A DNA stretch of 64,000 nucleotides from Ditibartonella choladocola (lineage in GTDB: Bacteria > Pseudomonadota > Alphaproteobacteria > Rhizobiales > Rhizobiaceae). Shown in pieces: positions 20,207 to 29,113 of the stretch (its first letter is position 1; each line of letters begins with the position of its first letter). A program made the position numbers and the translations under genes. Where the stretch lies: assembly GCF_002007565.1 (NCBI RefSeq), contig NZ_CP015625.1, positions 1,612,001 to 1,676,000 of the forward strand, read 5' to 3'. Below the pieces are notes generated by a model. That model made no database searches and was not told where the DNA came from. It saw nothing but the letters and a program-made list of their open reading frames with translations.

Positions 20207-20280
20207 TGGAGGCCTCGCCCGGAGTCGAACCGGGTTACAAGGATTTGCAGTCCTCTGCGTAACCGTTCCGCCACGAGGCC
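20207..20280 (-). tRNA. tRNA-Cys (anticodon GCA)
   Basis: On the minus strand the acceptor arm GGCCTCG pairs with CGAGGCC, the anticodon loop is CTGCAAA with GCA, the T arm is CCGGGTTCGACTCCGGG-like and the 3' TCCA is encoded. The D arm reads GGCGGAACGGTTACGC. Confidence 0.95.
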
Positions 20281-20879
20281 TCATAAAATGTTAGTAGCTC
20301 ATTAAGTTAAGCAAAGGCTTCCGTCAAGACACACAACAAGCGAATATATGTATTTTTTGTTGAATCTTGCATCGTGTTTTGAATAGCGTTCCCATGCCTT
20401 GATACTGTTCAGGCTTATCCATGGATTAAAATCGGGTTTCACCTTCGAGGCACGCCGATTTTCACGCATTGACGCCTATCCTGCTCAAACAAATCAAATC
20501 AATAGCCGAAAGAATGTGAAAACTTGCCGGAGAGACCGAACTTCACACGTTTAGATTCTATCCGCACGAAATATTTTCTCGGAACCGGATTGAAACTTTT
20601 CGCTGAAAACCTTCGGTCACAGATTTTTCCCGACATGCAAGACTCATCTTGAGAAAAAGAACACGGCAAATGCTTGAGTCTTACAAGACGCGACATTTTT
20701 CGTTGACACATCAATTGCTATTATTGACCTTTGCGCGGCCGTTTTCCGGCAGTTTTCTTCAACCTGTAGTGCATCACCAGCGGGGTGTTGATATTTTTTT
20801 TAAAAAATTATCATTTCCCTATTTGCAAAACCTAAATTCATTTGCTATAGCCCTGCTGCATCACACATGTGAGCGCCAT
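20281..20879. other. Intergenic region between two tRNA genes
   Basis: About 600 bases between the divergent tRNA-Cys and tRNA-Asn genes. Only short frames with no recognisable product; no integrase or attachment-site duplication seen. Confidence 0.5.
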
Positions 20880-20954
20880 TCCCCGGTAGCTCAGTGGTAG
20901 AGCAACCGGCTGTTAACCGGTTGGTCGCTGGTTCGAATCCGGCCCGGGGAGCCA
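20880..20954 (+). tRNA. tRNA-Asn (anticodon GTT)
   Basis: Acceptor arm TCCCCGG (20880-20886) pairs with CCGGGGA (20944-20950). The anticodon arm CCGGCTGTTAACCGG carries GTT, the T loop is GGTTCGAATCC, and GCCA follows, so CCA is encoded. Confidence 0.97.
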
Positions 20955-21539
20955 CTTTTTCCCACATAATATTTGTTAAAAAATTCGTTTTGAGCTTGCT
21001 AAAAACCTCGCTTGAAGTCCTGTTTTTCAACTTGCTTTATAAGCCAATCAAGGCTCTGTTCAGCATATTGCTATAAGACGAGTTGCAGAACCTTCGAGAT
21101 TCGGCATCCCTCAAGGCTTTCCATTGTTATCGTGATCGCTTTTCGCTACCCGGACTGTTAAAAATTGCCCATTCCGCGCTAAGGACGTTAAATTTGCCGT
21201 TCCACGCTGATGGACGATAAATAAATCGAGTTGAAAATTCATCGCCAGTTTTTCCGGTTCACTTTTTCAACAAACACAGTCTTGAAAGTCACTGCATTTT
21301 AAATGCAGATGGCCATTCGATTTCTGTTATTAACCCGAAAGGCAGAATCTATTCGTCTCAAGTGCGAAGCCGACAATCGAATCGCGGTCACCAGTGGTAC
21401 ACCGGTTTCGGACATTTTCAACGAAACGACTTGAAGCCTATGTTCAAGCGGCAAGAGCCACAAGGGTTTTCGTGATATCGTTTTACATCGAACTCTTCAG
21501 GCGCAATAAAAACCTCTTCAGGCGAAATAAAAACCGGCA
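20955..21539. other. Intergenic region tRNA-Asn to GST gene
   Basis: About 585 bases. An open stretch at about 21283-21474 reads ADGHSISVINPKGRIYSS and RGHQWYTGFGHFQ, which looks coding-like, but it has no start signal and no family I know. A 21-bp direct repeat lies at 21493-21534. Confidence 0.45.
21493..21534. repeat. 21-bp direct tandem repeat, two copies
   Basis: CTCTTCAGGCGCAATAAAAA plus C (21493-21513) is followed immediately by a copy with one mismatch (21514-21534). It lies just downstream of the GST stop codon. Confidence 0.85.
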
Positions 21540-22232
21540 TCAGCCGATTTTGTTATTTTTTCTAAAATCATTTATGCGGTAAGCGTAACGGTCGAGTTGC
21601 GCTTCTTCCATCGGGTCTCTCTCCCATTCCTCCAAAGCTTGACGATGCCATTCCCGCATAGAAGGGAGAGCAAGCAATCTTTCAACATAGTCCAGTGACT
21701 TGCTGCTTAATTCGATATTATAGTTTTTGATACGGAAAGCCACAGGACAGAAGAACGCATCCACACCTGTAAACGCTTCGCCAGCAAGGAACATGCCGCC
21801 AAATTGTTCAAGTCCCGACAGAAACAGTTCGTCCAGCCGGAGAAGATCTTTTTCAAGTTCCGGCGCCGGTTTTTTCAATTTTGCGACTATTCCCACCGAC
21901 ATCGGGCATTGAGCCCGTAATGACTGGAAGGATGAATGCATTTCGGCAGCGGCTGATCGCGCCCAGGCACGTGCTTCCCGCCTCTTCGGCCAAACCACGT
22001 CGTAACTTTCAAATAAATATTCGGTAATTGCCAAACTATCCCAAACGACAGTGTTTCCATCAATGAGAACCGGAACTCTTGCAGATGGTGAAAATGCTTT
22101 GAATTGCCCGTAATTATCCTCTTTGAAAATATGTTTTATTTCCTCAAAAGGTATATCCAGCGTTTTCATAAGCACCCATGGACGGAGCGACCATGAGGAA
22201 TAATTCTTATTGGCAATATGAAGTTTATACAT
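21540..22232 (-). CDS. Glutathione S-transferase family protein
   Basis: Cytosolic GST-fold protein, 230 residues. The N-terminal thioredoxin-like domain starts MYKLHIANKNYSSWSLRPW, with Ser residues in the usual catalytic region, and carries the glutathione-binding phrase ARVPVLIDG followed by VWDSLAITEYL near residue 65. A helical C-terminal domain follows, ending in a basic tail. The YSSWSLRPW start is typical of a bacterial GST subgroup whose substrates are unknown. It stands alone; a weak hairpin overlaps its stop codon (about 21527-21547). Confidence 0.88.
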   Translation of the reverse strand: MYKLHIANKNYSSWSLRPWVLMKTLDIPFEEIKHIFKEDNYGQFKAFSPSARVPVLIDGNTVVWDSLAITEYLFESYDVVWPKRREARAWARSAAAEMHSSFQSLRAQCPMSVGIVAKLKKPAPELEKDLLRLDELFLSGLEQFGGMFLAGEAFTGVDAFFCPVAFRIKNYNIELSSKSLDYVERLLALPSMREWHRQALEEWERDPMEEAQLDRYAYRINDFRKNNKIG

Positions 22233-22644
22233 TGAAAAACACTCCGATACCCATTCTGATAGCGTTAATCGCCATCAGCCAACAGCCGACAATTGTTCAG
22301 ACATTATCAAAGCGAATATCATCCATTGACCATATCCACAACAAGCAGCATCGTCGGGCAGTCTCCTGATCTTTTATAAGCTGGTCATCCTCTATCCTGT
22401 TTAAATTTATGCAGACCAACATTCGTTTGAATATCAAGGATCGGGACTGCGTATACACCCCCCGATTAACGGATACTTTATTGATCGCCATCCCCATTAC
22501 CAACCACTCGGGTTCGGTAAAGCTTCCCCGTTATAAACGTTACCGGCTAATTTATATCATTTTGTTCTCGCGATAAGATACGCCGGGTAAAATGAAAAAC
22601 CTGCACTCTTATAGTTATGCCGGGTTAATTTAAATATATCCGAT
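22233..22644. other. Intergenic region upstream of GST gene
   Basis: About 410 bases between the GST start and the autotransporter terminator. It contains an extra partial copy (about 22598-22613) of the AAAACCTGCAC-CTTATA arm found in the terminator at 22645-22682, suggesting a local duplication. No gene seen. Confidence 0.5.
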
Positions 22645-22682
22645 TAAATAAAAACCTGCACCCTTATAAAAAGAGTGCAGGT
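22645..22682 (-). terminator. Rho-independent terminator of the autotransporter gene
   Basis: On the minus strand ACCTGCAC (22675-22682) pairs with GTGCAGGT (22654-22661) around a 13-base loop and is followed by TTTTTATTT. It lies about 85 bases past the autotransporter stop. Confidence 0.8.
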
Positions 22683-22766
22683 ATAAAAGCTTGCAGGTCA
22701 TATCGGAAAGATATTCCCGAATTTCGAGAAACCAATCCTTTTATGAACGACCGGGATACCGATTCA

Positions 22767-25700
22767 TCAGAATTGATACTTGATCTTGAGGCCGCCACCG
22801 CCGCCTTCGCGTCTACCAATGAAGCCCTGACCGGTCACATCAACACTCAAAGCATCAATCGTGCTTACCGGCTTCATCGAAATACCTGCTTCCACAATGC
22901 CTGTGTCACCTTCAAGCGACGGCTTGTCCAGTTTCAATCCATATGCACGGGCTGCAACTTCACCATCAAATTCGTGGTCGTAAGCAATGCCGACATATGG
23001 TTTGAGCTGTTGATTGTAAATCATTGTATATCTGGTCCCGATGCGCAACCGCGAACTGTCTGCATCGTCAAAGCGCAACCGATCCCGACCGACATCAACT
23101 GTTTCACTATCAATCTTTGTCCAGAAATAACGACCATAAACATCCAGCGAATTACGTTCGTCGAAATTCATGACATAACCGACACCACCATGCAGACCAT
23201 AATAGTCCGCACCACTGTCGTAATCACTCCCCTCGCCGAATTCGCCCAAAATGTCATCTGTATCAAAATCGGTATCTATATGACCGGCACGGAATGATGC
23301 TTCTGCATAAAGCCCGTCTGCCTGACCTGCTTCAAGCTTGTTAACCCGCCCCAAACCTGTACCGGCAAAATCTATCCGGCCAAGAACACCGCCACCTGTA
23401 TAGTGTGTGTCACCGTCACCATGAACAGATGCATAATTGGCAAAACTGTTATAGGTGTCATACGTACCACGGCCATATTCAAAGAATGCGCCGAGTGTTA
23501 CCGGATGTTTGTCTGCAAGTTCAAAGCCGGTTGCCAAGCCGACAGCCATATTGAAACCATCAACATCTGCATGACTTCCACTCTTGTAACGGTTCGAGCT
23601 ACCGTCAATAACAAAGAACGGCATCAAATTCATCTGCCATGGATTATTGCCAGCCTCAGCAACAGAACTTCTTGCTGAACGAATACCGGCATTGGCTATC
23701 AAATCCGCTCCCTGATTCAAGAAGCCCAGAGATGCTGCACGCCCTTCCGAAAATGCTTTCGTTTGTGGGTTAAGACGACCCGCAAGCTCGCCACTACCAC
23801 TTCCGTTGCCACCGATATTGCCATTATGCGAATTGCCGGTATTGGAAGTGTCGCCGGAATTGCCATTGTTTTGATTGGCATCGGCCCCATTGTTACCACC
23901 GGTATTGCTGCTGTCATCTCCTGTATTGTTTCCGCCGTTGGTTCCTCCATTGTTGCCACCGCCAGAGTGTTCCTCTTTAACATCCTGACTATTTAGAGCT
24001 GTTAGAACATAACCATTACCGGATTGCTCTGCCTTCATGTCATAGATCAGGAAATTGCCTTGTTTGACTTGCATATCAGACGCCGACGCGTTGGCAACTT
24101 TATCAATAAGCGTAATTTTGTCGCCAACGGACAGGCGACTACCGTCGCTTTCAATTGCAACAGTATGCGTCGTATTAGCTAGATTAACGGCGTTGTCGCC
24201 GGTGATGTGAACCAGTATTTCATTATTGACAACATCCTTTGGCAAAACCCAGTTGTAATTTTGAACATTTTCAATGCCCACCAGATCACCGTGGAAGTGA
24301 ACGAGAGTCAGTGTATTGCCGGTAAAGACATCTCCGTCCGATCTGGTCTTGCCATCAAAAAAACCACCATAAACAGTGCCGCCGATTTTTACATTTCCAC
24401 CAGTTAAAGTGATCAAATTATTCGTGGCATTGCCATTTGACGTAACACCACCGTAAACATTGCCATCAATAGTTGCATTTTCAATCGACACGCTGTTATT
24501 TGTCGCATCCCCAATAAGTGTTTTACCGCCGACACCATAATTAACTAAATGTGCTCCCCCATTAATAGTGAGCGAATTTCCGCTTACATTACCATTTTCG
24601 GAAATACCTGCCACGGCGAACGTTTTGACTGTAGCATTCGAGGTCACCAACAAAGTATTTTTTGACGCCGAGCCATTTTGTGTATAACCACTGGTAACCT
24701 GATTAACAGTCGCACTATCAGAAATCGTAAGCGAATTGCCTTCGGCGTTACCCGATACTTCGGCATTCTGCGACTTTTCAACGTAGCCGGAAGTTATATT
24801 ACCTGTAACAGTGACATTCTTGACCGTGACAACATTATTTGTGCTTGCACTGTCTGTTGAATAGCCCCCTGTAATCTGCCCATTGATTGTCCCGCCAGAA
24901 ACATGAACCTGATTTTTATCGGTACCCTTGTTACTTTGTCCACCAATAATTTCGCCGCCGACAGACCCTCCGGTAACATTTATTATGTTACGATCGGCAC
25001 GGCCATTCGCTGCTTGCCCCCCATAAACGAAATTCTCGACCGATCCGCCGTTTAAATTGACAGTGTTATCGGATACATCGCCCAATCCACTAATACCGGC
25101 AATGAGATTTCTCTTTACGTTTGTTCCCTCACCACTCATGGTAACGGCATTACCTGTCACATTACCTGCTGTGTCGGCTGCGCCACCAAGAACATCTTTC
25201 TCGACAGTTCCATCGGTAATGGTAACCTGATTACCTGACACGCTGACTGCATTCGGATCGGTGCCGCTTTGCGAGCGCCCGCCAAAAATCTGATTCTTTA
25301 CTGTGCCCCCCTACATTTCAACCGAATTGTCTGATGCCGAGCCGTTTATAGATACCCCGCCGTGGCCAATTTCGACAGTTCCCCTATTAATGACAAGTTT
25401 GTTTCCTTTTGCTGTGCCATTTTGCGCAATGCCACCCCCCGCTCCAGCGACATTGGCGCCTCCCGAAATCGTTGTCACATTATCTTTAGCTGTACCATTG
25501 CCTCCTTTAACGCTTCCACCATATGCAGCTCCTGTTACTTTACTGCTACTGGAAATCGTTATGCTATTTCCAATAGCATCGCCTTTTTCGGCTCCATCGA
25601 AAATAAATCCTCCTGCAATGTCTGATGCTGTTGCCGAATCATCCATAATGACGTGATTATTGGAAACAGATGCACCACTGCGAGATGCACCGCCTGCAAC

Positions 25701-26414
25701 CAAAGCAGTAGTTGTACCGCCATTCAAGGTTAATGTGTTGTTGTCAACTACACCTGTAGCATCCGTGTAACCGGCGTAAATATTCTTTCCGTAGCTGCCA
25801 CTTTTGACCACAACCGAATTATTTTTAACATCTCCACTTGACGAAGTGCCACCCAAAATAAATGCGGCTGCTGTTCCTCCATTTAGTGTCACAGTGTTGC
25901 CAGATGAACCGGTCGTCCCAAATCCACCGTAGATCATTCCGGTAACGCTACCTCCAGAAAAGTCGACGCTGTTATTGTTGGCACTACCCTTGTTGGAAAT
26001 GCCGCCCATGATCCGACCCCCAATTTGGCCGTCGGTTATGACAACCTTATTTTTCTCGGCATCACCGTCTCCGACGATTGCGCCATAAACATCCCCGGTG
26101 ACTTTCGCTTTTCCCTTGATATTAACGGTATTTTCTGAAGTATTACCACTCGCTACCGATGCTCCTGCAACGGTATCCGGAGCTTTATATTCATCTTCTG
26201 TCAAATTATCCGGATTATCTATCGTGACTGTATTGCCATTGGCACTACCGTGAGGTTTCACGTAAGTTCCGTCTTCTCTATGGTAAGTGTCGTAATCAGC
26301 CTGAGTACCATTATATGTGATTTCTCCAGCCCATGCAGTGGACATATTTGCCCCTGCAACCGTCAATGCCAATGTCACAGCGGACACCGTTGTACTGAAA
26401 TATTTTTTATTCAT
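22767..26414 (-). pseudogene. Autotransporter adhesin interrupted by an in-frame amber stop
   Basis: Type Va secretion protein of about 1,215 codons, split by one TAG at 25311-25313 with the reading frame otherwise unbroken on both sides. From the ATG at 26414 there is a signal peptide (MNKKYFSTTVSAVTLALTV, cleavage after TAWA). A passenger of many Gly/Asn/Thr-rich beta-helix-like repeats follows (NTVTLNGGTAAAFILGG, NSVDFSGGSVTGMIYGG), then a low-complexity Gly/Asn/Ser linker. The C-terminal beta-barrel autotransporter domain of about 280 residues ends in KIKYQF. The stop falls inside a repeat (NSVEM-stop-GGTVKNQIFGG), where other copies have Ser or Asn. Unless suppressed, no barrel is made and the passenger cannot be exported. 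It could also be a sequencing or strain-specific variant. Confidence 0.85.
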
Positions 26415-27789
26415 TATGAAAATGCCCCGTTGAGAATATTTGCTGATAACGACAGACCAGCTTCTTTTAAAATTTAGAAGCATAACGCACTTATAAAATC
26501 AAGTGCAGAGTAAGCAGGGAAAAATTTTTAGTTAATTTTATGCTGTTCTTTTGTTATTTTATCACAGTTGTTTTCATTTATAGTTGAAAAAATTCTATCT
26601 TTATATACTAACTATCTGTAAAATAACGGAAAATTGTTATTTTATAGATTTTTTGCGTTCAACCAGCTAAATCAACTTACAGTAGGTTATTCTTTTGATA
26701 GTCCTTATTCAGATCAAGTGGTCATTATCACATAGCAAATCTGTAATACTTTCAAACAATACTTAATCGACTAAATAAGCAATATTCGGAGGCGCATCGA
26801 AGCTGGTCCTGCGATTCAAAATGTCATTCCTAATTGGTTTGATGAGCGTGATTGAATGCGTTTATAGAAATGTACAATCCTGCAGGCTGCCTTGTGTAAA
26901 ACTATTGTGTCCCGATTAAAAATCGAATTGCACCTCCATAAATGAACTGAAGTTTTTAAAGCCTCTATCGCCTTATAGTTTGCCGGTCACGAATTGCCCA
27001 CATCAGAAACCGATTAACAGTCACATAAAAACCATATCTCAAGTGCTTCACAAAGCGCTTTCCAATCAAGCCCAATGCGTTCTGCGAAACGGGAACAAAA
27101 ATTATAGTGTTTGTAGAATTTTTAAAAATGACAGGTGGAAGTGATGACAGGAGTTCAGATAAGCAGCCTTATATAAATACGGCATCTATAAAGGACCCGA
27201 CAAAATATATGTCTCCGAAAATTTCAGATACTCGCCCGACAAGCATCATGTCCGGCACTATCACTTATTGGCATGCATAGAGTTAAATAATACCCCTGCG
27301 CACTGTCAAGGTTTTTCAATTTCTGAAACAAATATTATCACAAATAAAATTCTTTAAAAAAATTAATTCAAATATATAAATAATATATTATAATAATTAA
27401 AACTTATTTTTTTATATTTATATCTTTTCATAATATATACTATTCATTTTTATTTAACTAAATGGATATTGATTTTACAACATGGTTTTATTTCTCACCG
27501 CGCTTTTACCTCTTCAAAAAACTGTTACAGTGCCGGAAAACAGATTTTTAAATCACGCTTTATGTTATTATCACGCTCCCGTTTTTATCAAGTGCCAAGT
27601 ATGAGGTGTCACGCGTCAATCGAAAAATGTTCGTGTTCTTGCCATTTCCAATTCAAGGCACGTTTAACGAGCTTCGGTGCATCCGTATGCCTTTGAAGGT
27701 GCATCCGTATGCCTTTGAAATTGAAATGAACTGTTTTTCAAAGGTGTTTTAACGCCAGTTTTCGAGAGATAGTTTCAGGAGAAGAGTTT
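26415..27789. other. Long AT-rich intergenic region, autotransporter to LacI-type gene
   Basis: About 1.4 kb, very AT-rich, especially at 27330-27470. A reading frame of about 50 codons at 27128-27280 (MTGGSDDRSSDKQPYINTAS) has no ribosome-binding site and is not called. The right end carries a perfect 22-bp direct repeat. No RNA gene or mobile element was recognised. Confidence 0.5.
27676..27719. repeat. Perfect 22-bp direct tandem repeat, two copies
   Basis: GGTGCATCCGTATGCCTTTG plus AA occurs at 27676-27697 and again, identical, at 27698-27719, about 70 bases upstream of the LacI-type regulator gene. It could be an operator duplication or simple slippage. Confidence 0.9.
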
Positions 27790-28827
27790 TTGTCCGCTAT
27801 AGCCTATTCAAGCTTGGGAAAAGCAGCCATTAAACGCGTCAATACATCCGATATAGCGCGACTGACGGGGATGAGCCGAAGCACTGTCGATCGGGTTTTG
27901 AATGAACGTGGAAGTGTATCGGAAGCGACACGCAAAAAAGTAATTGCGGCTGCAAGAGAACTTGGTTTGAGGCGCGTTCTGCCGGAAATATGGCATGGTA
28001 CCTATCGTATCGAACTTATCATTCCTAAAAATGGGCCTCACAATCATTCACCTTTGTGGAAAGAAATCGACACATTTGCCCAAATCCACGCCCGCAACCT
28101 GCCGTCATATATTTCGTTACACCGCACACTTATTGCCGAGGGCGATCACGACAATCTTTATAAAGCAATTCTGGAACCGCCTTTTCAACGCAATGCGCTT
28201 ATTATCGCCGCAGAGTCGGACGATGCAGCCATCCCTGCACTTCGCGAGATTTCGGCGCGCGGGCAACATATCATAACCATCGTCAATGACGTACCGGTTG
28301 AAGTCAATCATCTTTATGGTGGTGTCGATAATTTCGTTCAAGGACAAACTGCCGGTCATCTGATGAACGGGTTACTGAGGGATGACGGGGAGATTCTTGT
28401 CATACACGGGTCTGCCAAAAGACGGGAACATCGCGACCGCGTCGTCGGATTTCGACAAATTATCGACCATCGCTATCCGGTTACCATAAATGAAACCACC
28501 GAAAATGATGAAATGACCCGTGCAATCGCACTTCAGGCATTCAAAAACCACCATATTGTCGGCGTTTATACAACCGTCCATGCACCCGATGTCATTGGCA
28601 ATATTTTGAAAACAATGCCCGAAAGGCCAAAATGGATCAGTCACGAATTGAGTGAAAAGCATAAACGCCTTCTTCAACAAGACGTGATTGACTTCGTTTT
28701 GGATCAGGATGCCGACACACAGGTTGCATGGGCTATAGCCAATGCCGCAGCCCCGATTCTGGCGGGAAATCATGGAACACATCTGAGGCAGCCGGAATTT
28801 AAAATTTTTTGCAAAACAAATATTTGA
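27790..28827 (+). CDS. LacI-family transcriptional regulator
   Basis: DNA-binding repressor/activator with a sugar-binding-like effector domain, 345 residues. The LacI helix-turn-helix is NTSDIARLTGMSRSTVDRVL at about residues 18-37, followed by NERGSVSEATRKKV. The rest is a periplasmic-binding-protein-like effector domain (GRQ-type segments such as GVDNFVQGQTAGHLM). The start is a TTG at 27790 preceded by AGGAGAAG; no ATG lies before the helix-turn-helix, so a rare start codon is required. It is oriented towards the PQQ-dehydrogenase gene 286 bases downstream and may control it, but this is inference. Confidence 0.85.
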   Translation: MSAIAYSSLGKAAIKRVNTSDIARLTGMSRSTVDRVLNERGSVSEATRKKVIAAARELGLRRVLPEIWHGTYRIELIIPKNGPHNHSPLWKEIDTFAQIHARNLPSYISLHRTLIAEGDHDNLYKAILEPPFQRNALIIAAESDDAAIPALREISARGQHIITIVNDVPVEVNHLYGGVDNFVQGQTAGHLMNGLLRDDGEILVIHGSAKRREHRDRVVGFRQIIDHRYPVTINETTENDEMTRAIALQAFKNHHIVGVYTTVHAPDVIGNILKTMPERPKWISHELSEKHKRLLQQDVIDFVLDQDADTQVAWAIANAAAPILAGNHGTHLRQPEFKIFCKTNI

Positions 28828-29113
28828 AAGATCAAGTTTTTTGTTGCGGCAATTGCGTCATTTTAGTGACGCCCCGCGCCTTGCCGCGATGCCCTTGTCA
28901 GACTACACAAAATTAGAGACAAAATGTCGCAGGCTGAAACGAGCCACAAACACTTTCAGCCATGCGCAATTTGTAAAGGCTTCTAACCTTTGTTTCTCGT
29001 AAAAATTGCTGGTCGATAAAGCAGACGAACAACAATCCAGCAAAGCAATATGCCGGAATTTTGTTCGTAATTTGTTGAACGGCTTGGGTCATCCAATAAG
29101 ATTGGGAGTATAA

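Noticed and set aside
20207-20954. Paired tRNA genes as a possible island attachment site
   Set aside because: No integrase and no duplicated tRNA 3' end was found nearby.
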